Shown here: positions 6,132-13,027 of the stretch, in pieces
Numbering within the stretch: the stretch's first letter is position 1
Layout of the letters: each line of letters begins with the position of its first letter
From: JAPLJU01 sp964547985
GTDB taxonomy: Bacteria > Desulfobacterota > Syntrophia > Syntrophales > UBA2192
Direction: 5' to 3'
Length of the DNA: 17,134 nt
Assembly (NCBI GenBank): GCA_964547985.1
Contig: CAZJPV010000048.1
Location: forward strand, 1 to 17,134
The notes under the pieces: model-generated
Databases searched by the model: none
Seen by the model: only the letters and a program-made list of their open reading frames with translations
What the model was told of the DNA's origin: nothing
Position numbers and translations under genes: made by a program

Positions 6132-7807
6132 GGTCTGGTCTCCTCGTATTTCCAAAAACCCATCGGCTCTATCTTCCAGCCCCCAAAAATCTTGTATTGC
6201 AGAGTCATGCTCCTGGGGTTCACGCCCCGGAAGCTCTTACACGACACGATTGTCGCTTTGTTGGGCTTCCCGGTATCCAGGCCGACATATAGCCGTGCTT
6301 TGTCCAGGGAAAATTGGCCTCCGCGCCCAAGGAGGGCCTGGTATTGCTTCTGTATGAAGCAGACCGCGACGCCGTCTTTTAATTTTTCATGAATCGACCG
6401 AAAGATGGTCCCGACCTTGTAGAGCTGTTCCTCCGGCGGCTCGATGTAGTCGATGATGAACAGCTTGCGCTCCGGCGTAATAAGATCCTGGACGTTCTCG
6501 ATCCGATAGGCGGCCTTCATGGCCGCGTTCCATTTCTCCAGGGTCATGTCCTTGTGAGCCTCGAGGCGCTTCCGGAGCTCGGTTTGACCCATCTCGGAAG
6601 TGACATAGAGGATCGGGAACCGGCCGGCGTTTCTCTTGATCAGCTCCAAGGCGAGCGCCGTCTTTCCGGCGTCCTTTGACCCGGCAAAGGTCAAAATGCC
6701 CTTGGAGTTAATAACGGCGTAGTCCGAAAGACCCAGGGGAAGGTCGATCGGGAACTCATCGGTGGGGGCGCTCAGGAAATCCAGGTATTCGACATTGGTA
6801 TTAACCAGGCGATAACACCCGTTTTTGTTCCCGTGCCGCTCAATCACACCCGCCTTGTGGAGCCGGAGCATCTCGAGGATCACGGCCTTCTTTTCCTCTC
6901 TTGAAGTCACTTGAAGTCCGTTGAAGCAATCTGAAGTCAAATAGAAGCCACTTGAAGTCAGCACCCACTCCCGGACCTCGGCGGAGATGTTCCGCTCCCG
7001 ACGCTCGGCTCGTTTCAGAGCTGATTCAATTTTTGCGGGAATTTCTTTTAGGTCGAAAGGAGGTGTGCAGCCAAGTGTGAGTAATTCAAGGGTATTTTGG
7101 ATGAAGGAGGGCTCGGCTCCGCCCTTCACCAGGCAATTAGCGGCGCGGAAAAGGTCCTCATCCCGCCTCCCTTCAGTAAAGAAATGGAAGTCACTTGAAG
7201 TCAAGGAAGTCGTTGGAAGTCGTCGGGGATCTGAACTGACTTCCCTGCTTATATATATATATCTAATTATATACGCCAGCGCCGCCGGCGGCAGCTCGGG
7301 CGGCTCGAGGTCCCTGGGGCCCATTCCCTCAGCCCAAGCATACTTGCCGACGCCGTTGCTCGAGGGCGGTAGGGTGGCCAAGCCGCCGCCCGCTTTCACG
7401 TCCATGCCGGGGAGAAGATCCGTCACGGACTGGATCCCCTCGGCCGGGCACTTGAAAAGAAGCTGGCGACCGCCCCTGGGCGTGGTGAAGGTGGGAGCCG
7501 GCGGTAGCTCGCCGAGGGCCTCCCGGACCTTCTCGGGGTCATAGTCCGGCTTGTATTCGTCCAGGTCCAAGCTGACCACGCCGCTGACCTTCCCGCAGAT
7601 GAGTGAGATCCCCTGTGCCCGATCGTCGTCAAACAGCTTGCCGGTTTCCTCCACGGTCGGCTTCTTCTCCTGGTAAGTCTTCCACTGGACCAGGGGTTTC
7701 TTCCGGAGCTTACCGTTGTCCTCGGGCTCGAAGATGATCGGGATCACGGGCCAGCCGAAAAGCCTACGGTAAGTCAGGGCAGCTTTTTTTAGTTTATTGT
7801 CTGCCAT
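6128..7807 (-). CDS. bifunctional primase-polymerase / helicase replication protein
   Basis: The 559-residue protein joins a primase half and a P-loop ATPase half, the usual plan of self-sufficient phage or plasmid replication proteins. The N-terminal prim-pol (archaeo-eukaryotic primase fold) shows GVVSLDLDE (about 76-84, metal-binding D81 and D83), TFTTPRGGRQLLF (106-118) and DVKAGGGLATLPPS (136-149). A helical primase C-terminal segment follows (about 214-266), then a winged-helix-like region (about 272-335). The helicase core has Walker A GSKDAGKT (376-383) and Walker B KLFIIDYIE (448-456), with a RecA-like layout. It should prime and unwind DNA at the element's own origin. ATG at 7807 is used; TTG two codons upstream, with AAGGAGG ten bases before it, is an equally good start. 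Linkers at residues 179-207 and 283-303 are encoded by unusual repeat DNA. Confidence 0.85.
   Translation of the reverse strand: MADNKLKKAALTYRRLFGWPVIPIIFEPEDNGKLRKKPLVQWKTYQEKKPTVEETGKLFDDDRAQGISLICGKVSGVVSLDLDEYKPDYDPEKVREALGELPPAPTFTTPRGGRQLLFKCPAEGIQSVTDLLPGMDVKAGGGLATLPPSSNGVGKYAWAEGMGPRDLEPPELPPAALAYIIRYIYISREVSSDPRRLPTTSLTSSDFHFFTEGRRDEDLFRAANCLVKGGAEPSFIQNTLELLTLGCTPPFDLKEIPAKIESALKRAERRERNISAEVREWVLTSSGFYLTSDCFNGLQVTSREEKKAVILEMLRLHKAGVIERHGNKNGCYRLVNTNVEYLDFLSAPTDEFPIDLPLGLSDYAVINSKGILTFAGSKDAGKTALALELIKRNAGRFPILYVTSEMGQTELRKRLEAHKDMTLEKWNAAMKAAYRIENVQDLITPERKLFIIDYIEPPEEQLYKVGTIFRSIHEKLKDGVAVCFIQKQYQALLGRGGQFSLDKARLYVGLDTGKPNKATIVSCKSFRGVNPRSMTLQYKIFGGWKIEPMGFWKYEETRP
6901..6960. 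repeat. six tandem TTGAAGTC-like repeats at 10-bp period inside the primase gene
   Basis: GAAG(T/C) cores start at 6903, 6913, 6923, 6933, 6944 and 6954, i.e. spacing 10, 10, 10, 11, 10. The fuller consensus is about CTTGAAGTCA. Because 10 is not a multiple of three, each copy is read in a different frame and encodes different residues, so the repetition is held at DNA level. It falls in a linker between the primase C-terminal and winged-helix parts. This resembles iterons that bind a replication initiator. Confidence 0.75.
7187..7243. repeat. second cluster of GAAGTC repeats plus an inverted copy
   Basis: GAAGTC starts at 7187, 7197, 7206 and 7216 (spacing 10, 9, 10), followed by an inverted copy GACTTC at 7238-7243. 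It shares the motif of the 6901-6960 cluster, lies about 230 bp from it, and encodes the linker between the prim-pol domain and the next helical domain. It abuts an AT tract. Confidence 0.7.
7249..7273. other. AT-only tract beside the repeats: candidate DNA unwinding element
   Basis: Twenty-five bases of almost pure alternating A/T, apart from one C, interrupt an otherwise GC-rich gene. Encoded residues are about 179-187 (YIIRYIYIS). Location next to the iteron-like repeats is what a replication origin would need for initial melting. Confidence 0.55.
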
Positions 7808-7968
7808 ACGCAACGCCCGTTTCCCTCCTTGTTGTCCAGCCCGTCCAGCGCCAGGCTCATCCCCTCGTCGAAATATGCCTCCAAGCAATCCTCAAGGATC
7901 TCGTGCAGGGCGACGTAGCCGCCGGCCGCAGCGATAAAGTCGATCAGTTTGAAAGGGTCTTGGCACAT
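7789..7968 (-). CDS. 59-aa small protein between AlpA-like gene and primase
   Basis: This gene starts MCQDPFKLIDFIAAAGGY and ends CVWQTIN. Support comes from signals rather than homology: the ATG is one base after the stop of the upstream AlpA-like gene, GGGAGGAG lies just before it, and its 3' end overlaps the primase start by 19 bp. Compact coupling on both sides is typical of a real phage gene. The product is small, acidic and partly helical (ALHEILEDCLEAYFDEGMSLAL); no family is recognised. It also explains why the longer upstream extension of the primase frame is not the real N-terminus. Confidence 0.7.
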   Translation of the reverse strand: MCQDPFKLIDFIAAAGGYVALHEILEDCLEAYFDEGMSLALDGLDNKEGNGRCVWQTIN

Positions 7969-7969
7969 C

Positions 7970-8170
7970 CTACTCCTCCCGATCAGATGTTTTGTGTTTC
8001 GCCAGCCACCGCTCCACGTCGGAAGCTCGGTAAATCACCCGGCCCCCGAGCTTGGTGAATGGAGGCCCCTCACCCTTCCGCCGCAGCTCGGCAAGGGCGA
8101 TCTCAGAAAGACCAGTGACGATCCCGACCTCCCGTGCGCTCAGGCCGATTTTTTCGATCGTCCATTTCAT
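7970..8170 (-). CDS. AlpA-type helix-turn-helix regulator
   Basis: The 66-residue protein has an HTH (LSAREVGIVTGLSEIALAELRRKG, about residues 10-33), a wing (PPFTKLGGRVIYRASDVERWL, about 36-56) and a short charged tail. GGRVIYRASDVERWL is characteristic of the AlpA/HTH_17 group of small phage regulators and excisionases. AGGAGG lies eight bases before the ATG. It is the first gene after a 179-bp gap and heads the replication operon, fitting control of the downstream primase. It is a different protein from the other AlpA-like one at 5588-5788. Confidence 0.8.
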   Translation of the reverse strand: MKWTIEKIGLSAREVGIVTGLSEIALAELRRKGEGPPFTKLGGRVIYRASDVERWLAKHKTSDREE

Positions 8171-8349
8171 TTCGAAAACCTCCTGCGTTTTGGTTTCATG
8201 GTAATGACAAAAGGGAAAAAGGCTATCTTTTTGTTTTTATTACTGAAATAATTTTCGGAAGGCGGCCATAATTGCCCGAATTTCCTCAAGCATCTCTTTG
8301 CAGAGAAATGGTGTGAACAGATTCCTTTTTCGGAAAAATGAAGAAAATT
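8171..8349. other. AT-rich regulatory gap upstream of replication operon
   Basis: No gene is seen. It contains a GGGCAATT half-site (8271-8278, - strand reading) related to the bipartite motifs at 5506 and 9054, an inverted repeat TTATT-5 nt-AATAA at about 8239-8253, and a short hairpin TCTCT-4 nt-AGAGA at 8293-8306. It most likely carries the leftward promoter of the AlpA-primase operon, though no promoter with both boxes at ideal spacing stands out. Confidence 0.4.
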
Positions 8350-8964
8350 TTACGCCTGGGGGTGTTTGCGCTGGTAATCGAGGAAGGCTTTAACGTCGTC
8401 GTTGGTGAGCTTGATGCGGTAGTAGTTCGAGAGGATCTCGGCGACGAGAGAATGGACCCCGTGCGCCGGGTAATTCTCTGGAAAGTGGTCCTTATATAGC
8501 TCTCGGAATAGTGTGGTGAGTGCGTCCGCCTGTGCGGCGAGCATCTTACGGTTTGTTTCCCGGATGAGCTCGGACTCTTTCATCCTGGAGAGCTCAACTT
8601 TTCTCCGACGCAGCCGGGAAATGTCTTTTTCAATTTCTTTCTGTCTTAGATTGACGCTCCCATATCCTCCACGCTGGAGCTCCCTGATGGCGGCATCATA
8701 GATGGCCTCTATCCCGGCCAGTATGACGTTTCCTTGCGACGCCTCCCAGGCATACTCCTGGGCAACCGTCGCCGCCCTGTGTCCTTCTATCAGGACCCTC
8801 CGGATCATCCGGTCCGCCAGGATACGGGTTTTTTCGGTGCTGAACAGCGAGAGGATTTTCTTTCCCCGCTTGCTCTTGATGAGGGACCAAACATTTTCGG
8901 GTACGGGTGGCGGCTCGATGGGAAGCCGGATTCTTTTATTGAAAGTCGATTTTTTTGTTCTCAT
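8350..8964 (-). CDS. 204-aa unknown protein, first gene of the leftward block
   Basis: A basic, helical, soluble protein. The N-terminus is Lys/Arg-rich (RTKKSTFNKRIRLP), followed by ENVWSLIKSKRGKKILSLF, a helical core with REL, KEIEKDISRLRRRKVELSRM (about 108-130, coiled-coil-like), and a C-terminal segment SNYYRIKLTNDDVKAFLDYQRKHP. The highly basic N-terminus suggests nucleic-acid binding, but no established HTH or enzyme motif is evident. The ATG has AGGAGG seven bases upstream. It is the most upstream leftward gene and is separated by gaps on both sides, so it could be an early regulator or an immunity/replication-control gene. I do not recognise the family. Confidence 0.65.
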   Translation of the reverse strand: MRTKKSTFNKRIRLPIEPPPVPENVWSLIKSKRGKKILSLFSTEKTRILADRMIRRVLIEGHRAATVAQEYAWEASQGNVILAGIEAIYDAAIRELQRGGYGSVNLRQKEIEKDISRLRRRKVELSRMKESELIRETNRKMLAAQADALTTLFRELYKDHFPENYPAHGVHSLVAEILSNYYRIKLTNDDVKAFLDYQRKHPQA

Positions 8965-9053
8965 GATGCCGCCTCCTGCCGCGGCCTGGTATTGATCCGG
9001 GGAAGGCGGCCCAGGAAAGCCGCCGTATCGGCCTGCAGTGCCTATCCCCGGTA

Positions 9054-9069
9054 TTGCCCAAAATTGCCC
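9054..9069 (-). promoter_or_regulatory. bipartite GGGCAATT-GGGCAA motif (second copy)
   Basis: Read on the - strand this is GGGCAATTTTGGGCAA, matching the copy at 5506-5521 in 14 of 16 positions. It lies about 90-105 bp upstream of the first leftward gene and is a good candidate operator. Confidence 0.45.
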
Positions 9070-9121
9070 ACTTTTATTTTTTTTGCTGTTTAGTATTTCC
9101 GTTATTTCTAAGCCGCCGTCA

Positions 9122-9148
9122 AGTCTTTGAAATCAAAGGACTGTTTTT
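9122..9148 (+). terminator. hairpin plus T-rich tract, terminator-like
   Basis: AGTCTTTGA pairs with TCAAAGGACT (one bulge), followed by GTTTTTGC. It has intrinsic-terminator form for rightward transcription, but no rightward gene precedes it within the window, so its role is unclear. Confidence 0.35.
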
Positions 9149-9317
9149 GCTCTGTTTTTCACGGGTCCCCGGATCGGACATATAATCAAGCGTACCCTCT
9201 CCGGGGGTGGGAAATGGCGATCCAAAGCAGGTCCGTGTCACTTGTAAACCTTTAGAATCAAACGGAGTTTCCGGCCATGTTCATTTTGCAGCGTGCATGG
9301 AGAAGGCCCCCTTTTTC

Positions 9318-9346
9318 TTGTTGAGGTCCGATTTATGTGTTATAGG
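9318..9346 (+). promoter_or_regulatory. weak candidate promoter for the DUF2889 gene
   Basis: TTGTTG (9318-9323) and TATAGG (9341-9346) are separated by 17 bp. The implied leader of about 90 nt contains a GCGGC-4 nt-GCCGC hairpin at about 9384-9397. Box matches are only moderate. Confidence 0.35.
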
Positions 9347-9446
9347 GACGACGTTTGCCGAGGGTATTGTGCCCGGCTCCCCGAGCGGCTGATGCCGCAA
9401 GGCAGGCGCTCCAGAACAGCCCCTACGTTTAAACAGGAGAATCCAT

Positions 9447-10013
9447 TTGAGCAAGAAGGAAAAGATCCACACGCGGGTGATCACCGTGAATTCCTATGAG
9501 ATGGGTGATGGTACCATTCAGGTCGAGGGCGTCCTCACCGACGAGCGGTTTTTCCCTTCTCTTTACTATTCGCGCAATCAATATATCGATCCGGGAATCG
9601 TGCATAAAATGACGGTGCGCCTGGACATTGCCCTCCCGGATCTGGAAATCAGAAAGGCGCAGGCCGTGATGAACGAGGTACCGATCGAAAGCTGCCGCGA
9701 GATCGAAGCGTTCATTCAAAAGCTGGTGGGGCTCAAGATCAAGCCGGGATTTACTAAGAAGGTGAGGGCTCTCCTCGGCGGTGTTGAGGGATGCCTCCAC
9801 CTGACGAACCTGATCCTGACGATGGGATCGGCAGCCGTGCAGGGTTTCTGGGCTTATTACAGCCGGAGGCGTGAAGGTGAGAAAGGTGTCCGGGCGCCCG
9901 AATTCGACCCGGACCTGCTGAAGGACAGCTGTTGGATGTGGAGGGAGGAAGGTCCTCTATTTGCCAGGATTATAAAGCTGCAGGAGGACAAGGCGGGCGA
10001 AACGGTCAAGTGA
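9447..10013 (+). CDS. DUF2889 family protein
   Basis: The 188-residue protein fits the DUF2889 pattern: an N-terminal strand-rich part with GDGTIQVEGVLTDERF (about 20-35), a middle segment with MTVRLDIALPDLEIRKAQAVMNEVP (about 55-79), and the hallmark GGVEGCLHLTNLI helix (about 111-123) followed by a segment with AVQGFW. The conserved Cys-x-His pair in that hallmark is retained. Members of this family have no firmly established function. Translation starts at TTG with AGGAG seven bases upstream. No signal peptide or membrane segment is seen. It is the first core gene after the phage-like block. Confidence 0.8.
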   Translation: MSKKEKIHTRVITVNSYEMGDGTIQVEGVLTDERFFPSLYYSRNQYIDPGIVHKMTVRLDIALPDLEIRKAQAVMNEVPIESCREIEAFIQKLVGLKIKPGFTKKVRALLGGVEGCLHLTNLILTMGSAAVQGFWAYYSRRREGEKGVRAPEFDPDLLKDSCWMWREEGPLFARIIKLQEDKAGETVK

Positions 10014-10033
10014 TCGTCAGGCACCTCACGGCC

Positions 10034-10466
10034 ATGAAAAGGCTCCCCACCAAGCGATTTCTTCTCTACAGTTTACCTGCACTCCTTACATGCAGGGTTC
10101 GTCTTCATCCTCTCCTCCCTCTCCGGGGTCCCGGAACTTTATCCCGATATCTTCGGGCTCGACTGGATTCTTCATTTTCTCGAATAGTATGTTCTGGGTG
10201 ATCTCCTCATGCGGCTCTTTGTGACATTCCCCCGGAGGCTCTTTCTCGCACACCTTGCTCTTTCTGCGGTTCTCTTCGGAGTGGCTTACGGTGTTTCCGA
10301 TGAGTTTCAACAGGTCTTCGTACCGGGGAGGAGCCCGAGTGCCGCAGATGTTTTTTCCGATGTCCCGGGGGTCATTCTGGCTTCAATGACCTGCCGTCGC
10401 GCGAGATTCAGCATGACGCCTTTCAGGAAACTGGAAGACATCATGGCAAGGGTATGGACGTATTGA
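10034..10466 (+). pseudogene. VanZ-like membrane protein gene broken by frameshift and TAG
   Basis: The first frame opens at ATG 10034 (MKRLPTKRFLLYSLPALL). Near 10090-10105 the VanZ-like reading passes into another frame (HAGFVFILSSLSGVPELYP...LHFLE). It then meets TAG at 10185-10187 exactly where VanZ relatives have an aromatic residue in 'HFLEYxVLG', and continues YVLGDLLMRLF to GVAYGVSDEFQQVFVPGRS, DVFSDVPGVILAS, ending at 10466. YGVSDEFHQxFVPGR is the hallmark of the VanZ-like fold, small multi-helix membrane proteins of mostly unknown role. Two independent lesions indicate decay. An antisense ORF over this region is a shadow. The remnant overlaps the start of cmk. Confidence 0.75.
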
Positions 10467-11134
10467 AAAGACCTTACGTGATCACCGTTGACGGGCCGGC
10501 CGGCTCGGGCAAAAGCACGGTGAGCCGGATGCTGGCGGAGAGGCTGTCCTATGCCTATCTGGACACGGGGGCTCTCTACCGGGCCGTGGCCTACAGGGCT
10601 TCAAAAAGCGGGATCCGGCCCGACGACGAAAAAGGGCTGAGAAAACTGTGTGACCGGATCCGCATCGATGTCCGAAACCAGAAAGGTATCCTGAAAGTTT
10701 TTGTGGAGGACGAAGATGTCTCCAGCGTGATTCGAACGCCGGGGGTGAGCATGATGGCCTCGCGCGTTTCGGCGGTTCCCACCGTTCGGCAGGCCCTTCT
10801 TGTGCTTCAGAGAAAAACCGGCGAGAAGGGCGGCATCGTGGCCGAGGGGAGGGACATGGGAACCGTGGTCTTCCCCGGCGCGGAGTTCAAATTTTTTCTC
10901 ACGGCCAGTGTCGAGGAGCGCAGCCGCCGGCGATATCTGGAGCTTGTTGAAAAAGGTGAGCGCGTATCCCTCCAGGAGGTCCGGAAAGACGTCATCCGGA
11001 GAGACCGTCAGGACACGGATCGGCCGGTTGCACCCTTGCGGCCTTCCGAAGGGGCGATTTTAATAGATTCGTCAAACCGGACGGTATCGGAAGTGGTTGA
11101 TCAAATGGCGGAAATCATCGAGCGGGGGAAATGA
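10454..11134 (+). CDS. cmk: cytidylate kinase
   Basis: The enzyme phosphorylates CMP and dCMP with ATP in the cytoplasm, feeding CTP/dCTP pools. At 226 residues it has the normal length of short-form bacterial CMP kinases. It shows the P-loop GPAGSGKST (about 14-22), the CMP-site segment YLDTGALYRAVAYRAS (about 34-49), EGRDMGTVVFPGAEFKFFLTAS with the Arg-Asp pair, and the lid/C-terminal RRDRQDTDRPVAPL. ATG at 10454 has AAGGG directly before it at short spacing; TTG at 10463, giving MKRPYVITVDG, has better spacing and may be the true start. The gene precedes rpsA as in many bacteria. Confidence 0.95.
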   Translation: MDVLKRPYVITVDGPAGSGKSTVSRMLAERLSYAYLDTGALYRAVAYRASKSGIRPDDEKGLRKLCDRIRIDVRNQKGILKVFVEDEDVSSVIRTPGVSMMASRVSAVPTVRQALLVLQRKTGEKGGIVAEGRDMGTVVFPGAEFKFFLTASVEERSRRRYLELVEKGERVSLQEVRKDVIRRDRQDTDRPVAPLRPSEGAILIDSSNRTVSEVVDQMAEIIERGK

Positions 11135-11139
11135 AGGCC

Positions 11140-11168
11140 GGGAATCTGCGGCAAAAATCCGGATTCCC
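11140..11168. other. hairpin between cmk and rpsA
   Basis: GGGAATC pairs perfectly with GATTCCC across a 15-nt loop, just after the cmk stop. No T-run follows, so it may be an RNA structure in the rpsA leader or a processing signal rather than a terminator. Confidence 0.35.
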
Positions 11169-11260
11169 TGTATCGGTTAAATCGCTTGATATTTTGTCAT
11201 CAGTATGTTAGTTGCTCTCAGTTTAATACATGTGCAAAATATTCGAGGGGGTATTGTTTC

Positions 11261-12997
11261 ATGGTTAACGATGTCAACAAAAAACTTAATCAAGACTCAG
11301 CGCAGAAGGAGCCAGGGGCGGCAGAAAAAGAAGAGGAAATGGTATTTAAAGAGCTCTATGAGCAGAGCCTGCAGGATATACGGAGAGGGGAGATTGTTAC
11401 AGGCCGGGTCGTTCAGATCAACAACGATGTAGTGATGGTGGATGTGGGGTCCAAGATGGAGGGGCAGATCCCGGCGGCGGAGTTCAAGGACGATCAAGGG
11501 GGTGTCAGCGTCGAAGTCGGGGACGAGATAGCGGTCCTCGTGGAGCGGCGAAACGAAGAAGGGGAACTCATTCTTTCGAGAAACAAGGCGGCACGCATAA
11601 AAGTCTGGGACAATATCATCAATGCCCACCAGCACAACCTACCCGTCCAAGGCACCGTCGTTGAGCGGGTCAAGGGCGGCCTTTCCGTAGACATTGGTAT
11701 TCCTGCTTTCCTGCCCGGTTCCCAGGTCGACGTTCGCCCCATCAAAGATCTCGACCGCTTTGTCGGTCAATCCTGCTTGTTCAACATCATCAAGTACGAC
11801 CGGGAACGAAATAATGTCGTCCTCTCCAGAAGAGCCATCCTGGAGACCGAGAGGGGAGAAGAGCGCAAGAAGCTCCTGGAGACCATTGAGGAAGGCAAGG
11901 TGATGGAGGGTGTCATCAAGAACATCACCGATTACGGTATATTCATCGATCTGGGCGGTATCGATGGACTCCTTCACATCACGGACATATCATGGGGCAA
12001 GGTCACCCGCCCGTCCGATGCCTTCAACCGCGGAGAGAAGATTAACGTCAAGGTGCTCTCCTTTGACCGGGAAAAGGAAAGAGTGTCCCTGGGACTCAAA
12101 CAGTTGTCAGCGAATCCGTGGGATACGATTCGGGAGCGTTATCCCGTGGGGGCGATGATCGAGGGGAAAGTGGTCAGCATCGTTGATTACGGCGCCTTCA
12201 TTGAACTTGAGCCGGGTGTCGAGGGGCTCGTTCATGTGTCTGAGATGTTCTGGACCCGGGAGATCAAACACCCTTCGAAGATTCTCTCCGTGGGAGACCA
12301 GGTGACGGTCATGGTTCTGGACGTCAGTCCCGAAAACAAACGGATTTCACTCGGCCTGAAGCAGACCACGCCGAATCCCTGGATCATGCTGAAGCAGAAA
12401 TATCCTCCTGGAACGGTGATCAGGGGAAAGATCAGAAACATCACTGATTTCGGCATCTTCATCGGGGTTGAAGAGGGGATCGACGGACTGGTTCACGTAT
12501 CCGACATATCCTGGAAACAGCGGATCAAGCATCCCTCAGAAGTGTACAGGAAGGGTCAGGAGGTGGAGGCGGTTGTCCTCAACGTGGATGCGGAGAATGA
12601 GAAGTTTTCTCTCGGGATCAAGCAGCTCGAAACCAACCCCTGGGAACTATTCGCCGCCCGGCATGGGGTCGGTTCCGTTGTTTCGGGTAAGATCACAAAC
12701 ATCACCGATTTTGGCGTGTTCGTGGAAGTTGAAGATGGCATCGAAGGCCTGGTTCACATTTCGGAGTTGAGCACGCGGAGGGTCAAGTCGGCATCGGAAC
12801 TCTTTGCCGTGGGCGACACGATCACGGCCGTCGTCAAGAATGTCGATCCGAAGTCCAGAAAGATCCGGCTGAGTATCCGGGATTACGAGTCGAACACGGA
12901 TCAATCCTCATCGACCAAGGTGTATATCAACAACAAAGAAAGCGTCACTTCCAACCTGGGCAAGGCCCTGGCGGACGTCAAAATCACCGACGTGTAG
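11261..12997 (+). CDS. rpsA: 30S ribosomal protein S1
   Basis: S1 is the largest small-subunit protein; it grips mRNA and helps initiation. The 578-residue form has six S1 (OB-fold) repeats at roughly 42-108, 127-192, 210-280, 295-365, 382-453 and 469-538. The last four are closely alike, each with 'G..I.G.(V/I)..I.D(Y/F)G.F(I/V)...G.(E/D)GL(L/V)H(I/V)S/T', e.g. NITDFGIFIGVEEGIDGLVH. Repeats one and two are more divergent, as is usual. The ATG at 11261 is chosen over a longer frame from 11186 because GAGGGGG lies nine bases upstream and the extension looks non-conserved. A Glu/Lys-rich N-terminal leader of about 35 residues precedes repeat one. Confidence 0.97.
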   Translation: MVNDVNKKLNQDSAQKEPGAAEKEEEMVFKELYEQSLQDIRRGEIVTGRVVQINNDVVMVDVGSKMEGQIPAAEFKDDQGGVSVEVGDEIAVLVERRNEEGELILSRNKAARIKVWDNIINAHQHNLPVQGTVVERVKGGLSVDIGIPAFLPGSQVDVRPIKDLDRFVGQSCLFNIIKYDRERNNVVLSRRAILETERGEERKKLLETIEEGKVMEGVIKNITDYGIFIDLGGIDGLLHITDISWGKVTRPSDAFNRGEKINVKVLSFDREKERVSLGLKQLSANPWDTIRERYPVGAMIEGKVVSIVDYGAFIELEPGVEGLVHVSEMFWTREIKHPSKILSVGDQVTVMVLDVSPENKRISLGLKQTTPNPWIMLKQKYPPGTVIRGKIRNITDFGIFIGVEEGIDGLVHVSDISWKQRIKHPSEVYRKGQEVEAVVLNVDAENEKFSLGIKQLETNPWELFAARHGVGSVVSGKITNITDFGVFVEVEDGIEGLVHISELSTRRVKSASELFAVGDTITAVVKNVDPKSRKIRLSIRDYESNTDQSSSTKVYINNKESVTSNLGKALADVKITDV

Positions 12998-13027
12998 CCC
13001 CCCTGCCGCAGCGTTCAGGTTTCAAAT

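Larger units (their letters stand above)
8965..9446. other. non-coding junction between phage-like block and core genes
   Basis: No believable gene is seen here. It holds a GGCGGC-8 nt-GCCGCC hairpin (9005-9024) in the leader of the leftward gene, the bipartite motif at 9054-9069, a hairpin followed by T-rich DNA (9122-9148), and a weak rightward promoter (9318-9346). The element boundary or attachment site probably lies here, but no tRNA gene or duplicated att core can be identified without the other end. Confidence 0.5.

Noticed and set aside
5730..6392. Rightward ORF of 220 codons
   Set aside because: Shadow of the leftward AlpA-like, 97-aa and primase genes, which have coupled starts and stops.
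9150..9300. Search for a tRNA or att target at the element boundary
   Set aside because: No cloverleaf-compatible arms or conserved TTCGANNC-type T-loop with matching acceptor stem was seen.
10086..10310. Leftward ORF of 74 codons rich in Glu and Lys
   Set aside because: It is exactly antisense to the VanZ-like sequence, whose hallmark motifs are clear; no ribosome site or family match.
11186..11260. 25-codon N-terminal extension of ribosomal protein S1
   Set aside because: The extension lacks S1 character, and the ATG at 11261 has a well-spaced G-rich ribosome site.
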